From JBFFMO01 sp041390025 (GTDB taxonomy: Bacteria; Myxococcota_A; Bradymonadia; Bradymonadales; Bradymonadaceae): 64,000 nt of DNA. Each line of letters starts with the position of its first letter. Position 1 is the first letter of the stretch. Below are positions 46,575 to 54,515 of the stretch, one piece after another. The notes below the pieces were generated by a model. It searched no databases, was not told the DNA's origin, and worked only from the letters and a program-made list of their open reading frames with translations. The stretch lies in assembly GCA_041390025.1 (NCBI GenBank), contig JAWKQR010000020.1:1-64000 (forward strand). Reading direction: 5' to 3'. Both the position numbers and the translations under genes were made by a program.

Positions 46575-48620
46575 CTACTGAATGGTACCGGTGGACGGCT
46601 CTTCGGCGATCAGCGCCTGTTGCGTTGCAGGGGACAACACAAACGAGAGTTCGATTTCATCCGACAACGCTGTTCCGGCTGGCGGTTCCTGAGAGACCAC
46701 ACGCCCCCACCCCTCAACTTTGGGAAGTTGTCCCATCTGCCGAGAGCGCTCGATGGCCTCGCGCAGCGTCATTCCGCGGAAGTCAGGCACCACATTGGGA
46801 TCGTCGTTTGCGACGGGTGGAAGGACCACCGTCTCCATTTCGATCTGTTGTGGCTCATTTAGCGCCTCGAGCTCTTTAAGCGCCTGCTCGTCGTCGAATT
46901 GGAAACGCTTCTCACGAGGCAATGGTCGCACGCCACGCAGCGCGAGCGCCTCACTCATGATCTTCTTGAAGGCTGGCGCCGCAACGACACCGCCGTAGTG
47001 GCTCTTATGAGGTTCGTCGATCATGACCAAGACAACAAACTCGGGATCTTCCGCCGGCGCATAGCCGATGAAACTCGCCAACCACATATGTGGGTCGTAT
47101 CGGCGTGTCTCGGGATTGACCTTTTGAGCCGTCCCAGTCTTGCCGGCCACGGTGTAGTGCTCAAGAGCTGCTGACTTTGCGGTCCCGCCTTCACGCGTCA
47201 CCAAGCTCATTGCCCAGCTGGTCTTTTTGGCCACGTCTGGCGACAAGACACGCCGAATAAGCGTGGGTTGCGAGTCCTCGACGACCTTCCCGTCTTTGTC
47301 CACCAATGAGCGCACGAGTCTGGGTTTCATGAGCATTCCGCCGTTGGCCACGGTTGCAATCGCATTGGTCATTTGCAACGGCGTCGCCGTGAGGCCTTGC
47401 CCGAACGCAATGTTGGCGAAACTGACTTCAGCCCATCGGTCGGGCGGCCACACCAATCCAGGCTGCTCGCCGCGGACCTTCAATCCGGTGGCGCGTCCAA
47501 ACCCAAAAGCTCGGATGTATTGGTAGAATTTGTCGCGTCCTAAGGTCTGCGCAATCTTGTAGGCACCAATGTTGGACGACTCTTGAACGATCTCGGCGGC
47601 GGTGAGCACGCCCGCGGCGTGGCTATCCCGAATGGTGTACTTCCCGATCTTGATTCGACCGCCTTCGGTGTCGAATCGCGAGTTCAAGGTCACAGTCTTC
47701 TCCTGCAGCGCGGCAGCGAGGACGAGCGGTTTGAAGGTGGAACCCGGTTCGAACGTGTCCGTGACGCCCTTGAGCCGCCATGCGTCGGCCGTGAACTCTT
47801 TGAAGCGGTTTGGGTCGAACGACGGAGTGTTCGCCATCGCCAAGATTTCGCCGGTCTTGGGATCCAACACGATCGCGTAACCGGCCTTGGCCTCGTATTT
47901 TTCCACCTGTTCGGAAATCGCCTCCTCCGCCACCCGCTGAAGCCGCTCATCGATGGTCAACGTGACACTCTTCCCCTCGAATTTCTTGAACTCTGGCGTG
48001 GCTTCGGTCAGCAACGTCTTGCCGCGCGCATCCTTGTAGCCCTGGATCGTGTATTCCCCGCCCGCCATCTGCGATTCGTAAGTTCGCTCGATCCCTTCAA
48101 GTCCATTGCTATCGATGCCCACGAAGCCAAGCAACTGGCCGGCTCGCTCGCGAAGGGGATAGAATCGCTTGGATTCGGGAGTCAGGTCGATGCCTTCGAG
48201 GTCAAGCGCTTTGACCGCTTCGGCCTCGGCCGGTGTCCCTTGGCGTTTCAACCAGACGAACGGCGATTTCGATCGCGCCTTTGCCTCGATCGTGGCGGCA
48301 TCCATGTCCAAGATTGGAGCGAGCTTCTGGGCGAGTAGCGCAGGGTCTTTGATGCTTCGGGGCCGAAGGAAAAAGCTGGGAGCTTCCACGCTGACGGCGA
48401 GCTCCACGCCGTTTCTGTCCAAGATTCCACCACGACGCGCTTGCACTGTGATGTCGCGGGCCTGCTGACCGACGGCACGTTCGTGCATCTTGGCGGCCTG
48501 TACCACTTGGAGGTGGTAGACGCGAACGATGACCGCAACGAACAGGAGTGAGACAAGGCCTGCGACCATACCCATACGGACGCGGATCCAAAACTGTCGG
48601 CGATCACCTGATTCGTTCAC
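46575..48620 (-). CDS. ftsI: FtsI/PBP3 transpeptidase with one PASTA domain
   Basis: 681 residues. Short N-terminal membrane helix (MGMVAGLVSLLFVAVIVRVYHL), PBP dimerisation domain, transpeptidase motifs: catalytic Ser in EPGSTFKPLVL, SSN in QESSNIGAYKIA and KTG in VAGKTGTAQK. A C-terminal PASTA domain (VPDFRGMTLREAIERSRQMGQLP) is present, more usual in Gram-positive and delta-proteobacterial homologues than in E. coli. Crosslinks septal peptidoglycan with FtsW. 9 nt after ftsL, 6 nt before murE. Intact. Confidence 0.95.
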   Translation of the reverse strand: MNESGDRRQFWIRVRMGMVAGLVSLLFVAVIVRVYHLQVVQAAKMHERAVGQQARDITVQARRGGILDRNGVELAVSVEAPSFFLRPRSIKDPALLAQKLAPILDMDAATIEAKARSKSPFVWLKRQGTPAEAEAVKALDLEGIDLTPESKRFYPLRERAGQLLGFVGIDSNGLEGIERTYESQMAGGEYTIQGYKDARGKTLLTEATPEFKKFEGKSVTLTIDERLQRVAEEAISEQVEKYEAKAGYAIVLDPKTGEILAMANTPSFDPNRFKEFTADAWRLKGVTDTFEPGSTFKPLVLAAALQEKTVTLNSRFDTEGGRIKIGKYTIRDSHAAGVLTAAEIVQESSNIGAYKIAQTLGRDKFYQYIRAFGFGRATGLKVRGEQPGLVWPPDRWAEVSFANIAFGQGLTATPLQMTNAIATVANGGMLMKPRLVRSLVDKDGKVVEDSQPTLIRRVLSPDVAKKTSWAMSLVTREGGTAKSAALEHYTVAGKTGTAQKVNPETRRYDPHMWLASFIGYAPAEDPEFVVLVMIDEPHKSHYGGVVAAPAFKKIMSEALALRGVRPLPREKRFQFDDEQALKELEALNEPQQIEMETVVLPPVANDDPNVVPDFRGMTLREAIERSRQMGQLPKVEGWGRVVSQEPPAGTALSDEIELSFVLSPATQQALIAEEPSTGTIQ

Positions 48621-48629
48621 GACGCAACC

Positions 48630-48983
48630 TCATCTTTCGAGAGCGGCGTGCCGTTCCTGGTCAAGGGAGTCTGAGGAGTTCGCTTGGAGCATCACCGGTT
48701 GAATTTGTTCCGGTTGCATCGGCTGGAGACCGAACCTCGCCCGCGCTACTTCCGTCATGCGCTCCGTTCGTCCTTGAACGGCGACTTCGATACTTAGTTT
48801 CCTGTTCTGCTCGACCAACTCTCGGTGCTCTTTGGTGACCCGAGCGATTTCGTAGCCCAAATGCGTGATTTGGTAACGATTCCACACGTGGAACATGAGC
48901 ACCGAGCAGATCAGCGAAACCGCCACTCCGACGCTCACGATTTTTCCGAGATCCTTGAGTGTGTCGAACACTTTATCTTTCAT
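48630..48983 (-). CDS. ftsL: FtsL-like division protein
   Basis: 117 residues: cytoplasmic head, one transmembrane helix (IVSVGVAVSLICSVLMFHVW), then a heptad-rich helical stretch (ITHLGYEIARVTKEHRELVEQNRKL) of the FtsL/DivIC type, with a conserved RxERxTEVARARFGLQ segment. Identity is supported by size, topology and by standing exactly between rsmH and ftsI. Starts 33 nt after rsmH. Confidence 0.85.
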   Translation of the reverse strand: MKDKVFDTLKDLGKIVSVGVAVSLICSVLMFHVWNRYQITHLGYEIARVTKEHRELVEQNRKLSIEVAVQGRTERMTEVARARFGLQPMQPEQIQPVMLQANSSDSLDQERHAALER

Positions 48984-49016
48984 TACACGATCCTCACTGG
49001 TTTTGCAGGCCCAAAT

Positions 49017-49961
49017 TCACAAAACCCGCACAGCACGCAATTTTGCGCTGCGTGCGCGGGGGTTGAACTCCAATTCATCTTCTTGCGCGGTGACCGGCTT
49101 ACGCGTCACGATCTCGACGCGCGGTTCCGGACGCTCCACCGGCAATCCACGCGGAATCTCCTCGTGCATGCCTGTGAGTGCGCGAAATCCGTTTTTCACA
49201 ATTCTGTCTTCAAGCGAGTGGAAGCTGATGAACACGGCAAACCCGCCTGGTCGAACGACTTCGGGGATGCTCAGCACCGCAGCTTCAAGTCCTTGCAGCT
49301 CGTCGTTGACCGCGATCCTCAGCGCCTGAAAGACAAGCGTCGCAGGGTGCATTTTGGTCTGGCGACCGCTTCCCGCTCCGTGGCCGACGACGCGTTCGAT
49401 CATCGCGGCGAGGTCGCGGGTGTCTTGGAAACGTCCGTCGGCGAAGTCTGACAAAATGCAGCGTGACAAATGGCGGGCGGAACGAACCTCACCGTACTCT
49501 CGCAGCACCCGCGCCAATTCGTCCTCGTCCACGTCGCTCAGGTATTCCGCCAGCGTGGGGCCCTCGCCCATGCGCATGTCGAGCGGGCCCGCTTCGCGGA
49601 AACTGAAACCTCGTTGTGCGTCGTCGAGCTGGTGTGAGCTCACGCCCGCGTCGACCAACCACGCATCCGCCTGTGTCACGTGGTCTTTGGCCAACGCGTA
49701 GTTGGCGTTGACAACGGTCAGTCGCTCGCCGAACGCGTTCAGGCGAGCTTTGGCGACCTCACACGCCTGCGGATCGCGATCAAACGCAACCACGCGACCG
49801 TCTGGCGAGCTCGCGTCCAAAATGGCGTGAGTGTGCCCACCCCCTCCGAGCGTGCCGTCGACGTACACACCCGACGGCTGAACATGCAGGTGCTCAAGCA
49901 CCTCACGAACAAGCACGGGGGCGTGGTAGTCGGTCGCGTATGTGGAGAAGATCTCGTTCAC
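49017..49961 (-). CDS. rsmH: 16S rRNA m4C1402 methyltransferase
   Basis: 314 residues from GTG 49961, preceded by AGGGAGAG at good spacing; the longer in-frame upstream stretch lacks family sequence. Family features: HAPVLVREVLEHLHVQPSGVYVDGTLGGGGHTHAIL (SAM site), VVAFDRDPQACEVAK, VDAGVSSHQLDDAQRGFSFR, GPLDMRMG, TRDLAAMIERVV, HPATLVFQALRIAVNDEL, ISFHSLEDRIVKNGFR. Methylates C1402 N4 in 16S rRNA. Second gene of the dcw cluster behind mraZ. Confidence 0.95.
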   Translation of the reverse strand: MNEIFSTYATDYHAPVLVREVLEHLHVQPSGVYVDGTLGGGGHTHAILDASSPDGRVVAFDRDPQACEVAKARLNAFGERLTVVNANYALAKDHVTQADAWLVDAGVSSHQLDDAQRGFSFREAGPLDMRMGEGPTLAEYLSDVDEDELARVLREYGEVRSARHLSRCILSDFADGRFQDTRDLAAMIERVVGHGAGSGRQTKMHPATLVFQALRIAVNDELQGLEAAVLSIPEVVRPGGFAVFISFHSLEDRIVKNGFRALTGMHEEIPRGLPVERPEPRVEIVTRKPVTAQEDELEFNPRARSAKLRAVRVL

Positions 49962-50139
49962 GATTCTCTCCCTGGTGGACGGCGGGGGGATGCAGAGGAA
50001 GGGAAAGCGCCCATCCGTGGGCCATTCGCCTTTTGGCGAACCTTCATCCAGAAGAACCCGTTCCGACCCGTCCATGGGTCACGGCCTTGCGGCCTCTGCT
50101 CATCATGAGCCCAACTATCGTCAGTCCTTCGAGTCCGAG

Positions 50140-50586
50140 CTATGCCATCGCTTCGGCCAGACCCTTCGGATCCTGAAGAGCATCTTCGACGGCTGAGTTC
50201 CATCGGCTCGCGGACCACAATTCCATGGTGTCCAATTGGCCAACCCAGACCACGTCACGTTCTAAATCCGCGAACTCGCGCATTGACTGGGGAACCAGAA
50301 GGCGCCCGTTTCCGTCAATGGTGCACTCGATGGCGCCCGCAATGTAGACCCGCTTGAGCTGTTGGACGCGCGGGTCAAATTGCGGAAGTTTTTGGATCTT
50401 TTCTTCAAAGTTCAGCCACTTATCCATCGGATAGAGGACCAAGCACTTCTGAAACGTGCGCGTCAGAATCACACGGTCGGCGTTGGTACCCGTTGGGTCG
50501 AGCTCACCGAGCGTCTCACGAAAACGCGCAGGGAGACTGCATCGTCCCTTCCCGTCCATCGTGTGCTCAAACTGACCGCGAAACAT
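50140..50586 (-). CDS. mraZ: MraZ transcriptional regulator of the dcw cluster
   Basis: 148 residues from ATG 50586. Two SpoVT/AbrB-type DNA-binding halves with the DxxxR signature: HTMDGKGRCSLPARFRE at residue 8 and CTIDGNGRLLVPQSMRE at residue 87. MraZ forms ring oligomers that bind TGGG repeats in its own promoter and repress the dcw operon; matching repeats lie directly upstream (50635-50674). 178 nt before rsmH as annotated. Intact. Confidence 0.96.
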   Translation of the reverse strand: MFRGQFEHTMDGKGRCSLPARFRETLGELDPTGTNADRVILTRTFQKCLVLYPMDKWLNFEEKIQKLPQFDPRVQQLKRVYIAGAIECTIDGNGRLLVPQSMREFADLERDVVWVGQLDTMELWSASRWNSAVEDALQDPKGLAEAMA

Positions 50587-50634
50587 GGTGACCTACCGAA
50601 TGTGCGACTCCTGTCTCTCGTTTCGGGTCGTCCT

Positions 50635-50674
50635 TGACCCAACTTGATCCACTTCATGGGAATTCATCCCACTT
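50635..50674 (-). promoter_or_regulatory. MraZ boxes
   Basis: Minus strand: AAGTGGGATG (50674-50665), then AATTCCCATG, AAGTGGATCA (50654-50645) and AGTTGGGTCA (50644-50635). The TGG(G/A) cores fall 20 and 10 nt apart, i.e. on one helix face as in known MraZ operators, and they overlap the likely transcription start. Confidence 0.65.
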
Positions 50675-50680
50675 GGCAGC

Positions 50681-50709
50681 AATATAGGAGTGCACATGGG
50701 CATCGTCAA
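50681..50709 (-). promoter_or_regulatory. Sigma70-type promoter of the dcw cluster
   Basis: Minus strand TTGACG (50709-50704), 17-nt spacer, TATATT (50686-50681). Start expected near 50674, inside the first MraZ box; leader about 88 nt to mraZ ATG. Confidence 0.7.
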
Positions 50710-50746
50710 GAAACATTAACCCGCCAAAACCCTTGTATTTTAGGGC

Positions 50747-50757
50747 TGTGGAAAACT
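50747..50757 (-). repeat. TTTTCCACA repeat, first copy (DnaA-box-like)
   Basis: Minus strand AGTTTTCCACA, also at 50821-50811. One mismatch to the E. coli DnaA box TTATCCACA. Both copies lie 40-110 nt upstream of the dcw promoter in the same orientation. Confidence 0.3.
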
Positions 50758-50810
50758 TCTGAGGATCGTGGAATGGGTAGCGAGAATGGCGCGAAACACC
50801 ATCGCCGACT

Positions 50811-50821
50811 TGTGGAAAACT
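50811..50821 (-). repeat. TTTTCCACA repeat, second copy (DnaA-box-like)
   Basis: Identical 11-mer to the copy at 50747-50757, 64 nt away, same strand. Confidence 0.3.
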
Positions 50822-50859
50822 CGACGAAATCAGCGAGAAGCGCGCAAAAATAATTCTCG

Positions 50860-50909
50860 AAGTGGTATGAAGTGCCATGAAATGTCCTCGATGGCCAATA
50901 AAGTGCCCG
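50860..50909 (+). repeat. Second MraZ-box-like array, opposite strand
   Basis: Plus strand AAGTGGTATG, AAGTGCCATG, AAATGTCCTC, GATGGCCAAT, then AAAGTGCCCG: a TG(G/C) core recurs every 10-11 nt. The first 20 nt differ from the mraZ-promoter array at only three positions. It sits 150 nt upstream of the dcw promoter, inverted relative to it. Confidence 0.35.
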
Positions 50910-50920
50910 GGACAATGGCC

Positions 50921-50954
50921 AAGAAACGCAGAAAGCCGCCCCTAGGGACGGCTT
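50921..50954 (-). terminator. Terminator after the 57-aa protein gene
   Basis: AAGCCGTCCCTAGGGGCGGCTT (50954-50933 on the minus strand) folds into a stem of about 9 bp with one mismatch and a tight loop, followed by TCTGCGTTTCTT, a weak T-rich tail. It lies 28 nt past the stop and separates this unit from the dcw promoter. Confidence 0.5.
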
Positions 50955-50981
50955 CATCACGTTTGGATCCGACTGACTACG

Positions 50982-51155
50982 TCATTCGGCCGCAGAGTAC
51001 TTCACGTATTTTGGCAGGACGCGAACCTTTTTACGCGGCGCGTACTCCACTTCCACAGTTTCACTCAACGGAACCATCTGCTTCGAAACGAAGCACATGA
51101 TTTTCTGCGATTTTTCTTCGGCGCCTTCTGCAGGCTGGGTCGTTTCTTCGGCCAT
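50982..51155 (-). CDS. 57-aa small cytoplasmic protein
   Basis: Found by translating the gap upstream of mraZ. GAGGAG precedes two adjacent ATGs (51158 and 51155); the second gives 57 residues, the first 58. N-terminal third acidic (MAEETTQPAEGAEEK), then IMCFVSKQMVPLSETVEVEY and a basic tail APRKKVRVLPKYVKYSAAE. The uniform codon use, strong RBS and following terminator make it real; I believe similar small proteins occur in related bacteria but cannot name the family. It follows the Kelch lipoprotein gene by 56 nt on the same strand and may share its promoter. Confidence 0.65.
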   Translation of the reverse strand: MAEETTQPAEGAEEKSQKIMCFVSKQMVPLSETVEVEYAPRKKVRVLPKYVKYSAAE

Positions 51156-51214
51156 CATTCACTCCTCAAGTCAAGCGGCTCAGATGGGTAACAGTCCCAT
51201 CGAACCTGGTCAAG

Positions 51215-52905
51215 TCATTCCACGATTTGTGCGCCAGAACTCACAGGATCAAGCGCGTTGTAGATTAACGCGGAGTCTGCAGCGGCAACCCCGTCTGCGA
51301 TGGGACCAATGCCCCCAATCAAGAACACCTTTCCATTGGCGCCGACCGTCGCGGTGGCCATGTAGCGGGCATCGGTGAGGTTCCCGCCTCCCTGAACGGT
51401 GTACGGGGTCGCGAGGTTGAGATCGACGTACTTGAGTCGATCAACAGACTTCTGGTCCGCGTTCGCATCCCGCCCACCGATGACAATGATATCGTTGGAC
51501 GAGACGAGCTCGGCGACCGAAGGACGGCCACGGCCGACCGACATTTCCCAATCGGAACCCGATTGAAAAACACCACGCCCCAAGCCGCCGATTTCAAAAT
51601 TACCCGTGGCGTTGCCGTCTGCGTCCACGTATCCCCCGATGACCATCAGAAGATTTCCCGTCAGACCAGGCGTCAACCGCACCACGGCGTGGCCAAATCG
51701 CGCTGTGCGCAATGTCGCATCCGCTGCGGACGTGTTGTCGGCCGAGATGACCTCGCTCGTGGCGAGGACGCCATCCTGATTTCGGCCACCAACCACCCAG
51801 ATCTTCGACCCATCAAATGCGGTCGCTGTCGCCTCAACGCGTGCCGACTGCATGGTGAAAGGCCCAGAAACCTCACCGGTGTCCAGTTTGATGACCTCAA
51901 AGGAGTCCAAGACGTCGTTTTCGCCGACGACACCCAACCCGCCGATCACCACCACGGAGTTGTCGGCGCCACGGAATGCGGCCGCATGGCGTCCTCGCGC
52001 AATCTTGAGCTGTGCGAAGCTTCCGTCGGCCTTGCGGAGGCGTTGAACCCGTTGCGTCGCAGGCGCCTTCACGTCCACAATCTGAATGGTGTCGGTCGCG
52101 ATCGGACGACCGCCCTCCCCTGTGAAGCCGCCGGTGACCAGAAACCGATCGTTGCCAATCGGCGTCACACTTGGCCACACCGTGGGCTGAAACAGCTTGT
52201 CCTCGGGGTTGACGGTCCCCGAAGCATCGTCCACGGAGATGTCGGTGAAGTAACCCGTGCGGACCTCGAAGGTCTGCACCGTGTTGTTGATGAATCGAAA
52301 ATCGGGCAACGCCGTGGTGGCGAAGCCTGGGATGGGGTCACCGCCCCCGATGATCACGATCGTGCCGTCGCTCAACGTGACCGCGCCGTGACCGATGCTG
52401 CCCAACCATCTGCTGCCAGACGTGCCGCGGTAGTCGTAGCGCGACTGGGCGTAACGTCGCTCACCCGAGGCGTCACGTACGACCGAACCGTACGGGGAGA
52501 ATGTGTTGTTCGCCCCCACCTGAATTCTGAAGGTGAGCCGCTCAAGGTCTGGGTCAAAGTCGAACATCGGCGATGACCCTGTGGCGACAATCGATCCATT
52601 CGTGTCGGTCACATCAAAGTCCAACCGCAGACGATCGCCGTAGGTCACTTCGGGCACCTTGCCTGTGCCCTCTGCGACCGGGAAAACCTCTTGGCCAAGA
52701 ATCTTCTTGTCCAGCGGCTGAACCAGCGAAATCTGAACGCCGTTCGCGTTCGCAAAACCTGGAAGCCCTTGCACAAAGCCGACGCCTCCGGCGTAGTCGG
52801 GCCCATACCCAAAAACGTCGACGGCAAGCACCGGCGGTTCACCGGAGTCACTCCTGCAGGAGGCTGCGAGCAGCGCAAAATTGTAAGCAGTTTGATGTGT
52901 TTCAT
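51215..52905 (-). CDS. Kelch-repeat lipoprotein, frameshift near the start
   Basis: ATG 52905 reads MKHIKLLTI; a shift near 52880 then gives LALLAASCRSDSGEPP, completing a lipoprotein signal with Cys near residue 17. About 560 residues. After a 150-residue N-terminal region, five or six Kelch-type blades are visible by their GG doublets: GTIVIIGGGDPIPG, RFLVTGGFTGEG, SVVVIGGLGVVG, KIWVVGGRNQDG, LLMVIGGYVDADG, DIIVIGGRDANAD, KVFLIGGIGP. A beta-propeller on a membrane anchor, probably for protein or sugar binding. Downstream of the TPR/PEGA-like gene by 11 nt, likely one transcript. Confidence 0.75.
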
Positions 52906-52916
52906 TCTTGCGACTC

Positions 52917-54344
52917 CTACCACGAAACGATGGCGTCAAAGCCAGATGCCCGGCTCTCATTGCCGCTGTCGGACAGCAGGTAAATGCCACCAGCCACAAG
53001 TGCTCCAGCAACGATGACGGCCCCACCCGCCGCGATATAGGTCCAGGTGCTAATCTCTTCGGATGGAGGCGCGTCCGGCGGGGGTTGGAGGGGTTCTCCA
53101 ACATAAGGTTCCTTGACGACTTCTGGCTCCTTGACCGTGGTATCGGGCTTCTTCGCCACCACAACCACAGGCTCTGGGCCGAGCTCCACATCGACGACAG
53201 CTTTGTCCTCCGGGGGCGAGGCCACGGCGTCCACCATGGACTTCGATAACGCGGCGACACCCACACGTAGGTTGGAGAGCTCGATGTTGAAGTCTGCTTT
53301 GGCGAGTCCAACCGTCAACCCATCCGACAATCGATGCACAAACGGCGCGGCGACATACTTGCTTCCGTCTTTGAACATCACAACCCACACCACGAATTCG
53401 GCGCCGGTCTGCGTACCCAACTCTTTGAGATACGGCTGCAGGTCCGCACCCCAGCGCCCGGTCTTGACGCTCGCGAGGAGGTCGGAATACACACCCGCCC
53501 CACCCGTGCTTTCGCTCACGGACGTCTTGCCCTGGCCGAGCTCCACCTTGAAGTCTTGGGCCTTCCCTTTGCCGCGAACACGAATCTTCTCGGCCCAGAC
53601 CCCGCCGTTGGGGCCACGAACCACCAAGTAATGGGTTCCGAACGCAACATCCGTGACGGTGACCGGGGCTGCACCTTTGTCCACTCCGTCGATCGAAGAC
53701 CTTGGCGTCGGGAACATTGAGCCGTCACATTGAGCTTTCCGGCCCCGGCTGTGCTCACCTTTTTCTGCTCGTCGGTCAAAACCTCAAGAAGCTCCTTGGG
53801 ATACTTCTCGGGGTCGAGCTGCGCCGTGGGACGCAGATGGGCGAAATCCTTCATCCGTTTGCGCGCGTCCACATCGAACTTTGCGTTGAAGTACGCCAGT
53901 GAGAGGTTCGCCAGAGCGTCCGCGAGGACGTCGTAGTTCTGCAGGTCCGCGATGTTCTGCTCCATCATATCGACGGAGCGCTGGAAGGCTTCGGCCGCCT
54001 TTTGATCTTCACCGGCCGTCAGGAGACCGATGCCTTGCGTATAAAGCGTCTCGGCTTGGGCGATGGCCGCCGAGGAGTGGCCGCCTCCCCCAAGTTCCTT
54101 CTGCACGGCTTCGTAGGATGGCATCAGAACCACCCGCGCATCCTGTTTGATCCCCTCACGAACTTGTTCCCCAATACGCTCGGGGATGATCGACGAGATG
54201 GAATCGTTGACACTCTGCGTCGGCAGCATAAACACTTTGGGCGTCGGACGCTGCGCAGAACGCCGACGTACAAAAAGTGGTGAGAATGAGAGCAGTTACA
54301 AGACCTAAGAGGTTTCTCGTCGGTCGGAAATGTTCGAAAATCAT
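52917..54344 (-). CDS. TPR-like/PEGA-like protein with C-terminal membrane helix, two frameshifts
   Basis: ATG 54344 (MIFEHFRPTRNLLGLVTALILTTFC) is a signal peptide; a shift near 54240 leads to LPTQSVNDSISSIIPERIGEQV. Residues to about 54240-53780 look helical and TPR-like (AIAQAETLYTQGIGLLTAGEDQKAAEAFQRSV, ALANLSLAYFNAKFDVDARKR, HLRPTAQLDPEKYPKEL). After a shift near 53700 a PEGA-like region (SSIDGVDKGAAPVTVTDVAFGTHYLVV) and a domain of about 130 residues follow. The end has Pro-rich linker and one transmembrane helix (TYIAAGGAVIVAGALVAGGIYLL). Same envelope architecture recurs near chaperone or kinase genes in myxobacteria-type genomes; function unknown. Confidence 0.6.
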
Positions 54345-54359
54345 CGTGGTCCCGTGAAC

Positions 54360-54379
54360 AAAAAAGCGCCGATCGGCGC
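54360..54379 (-). terminator. Terminator-like hairpin immediately before a minus-strand start
   Basis: Minus strand GCGCCGATCGGCGC (54379-54366) followed by TTTTTT (54365-54360). The stem is short (5 bp) but GC-only. It ends 15 nt before ATG 54344, so it can only matter for transcripts entering that gene; possibly attenuation, possibly chance. Confidence 0.35.
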
Positions 54380-54394
54380 GTTCCAGGGTCTAGT

Positions 54395-54423
54395 TTGAGC
54401 GCATGCCTCCTAACACCTACATC
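54395..54423 (+). promoter_or_regulatory. Possible promoter of the histidine kinase gene
   Basis: Plus strand TTGAGC (54395-54400), 17-nt spacer, TACATC (54418-54423). Moderate match, about 85 nt before ATG 54516. Confidence 0.3.
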
Positions 54424-54515
54424 TGTTTTCGTCAACCGTGACGGGTGGTTCCGGGCTTCGTGTCTATGCCTCAGATGCCGGATAGGCTAGGGTCGCGCTG
54501 AGGTTGGAACACTGT

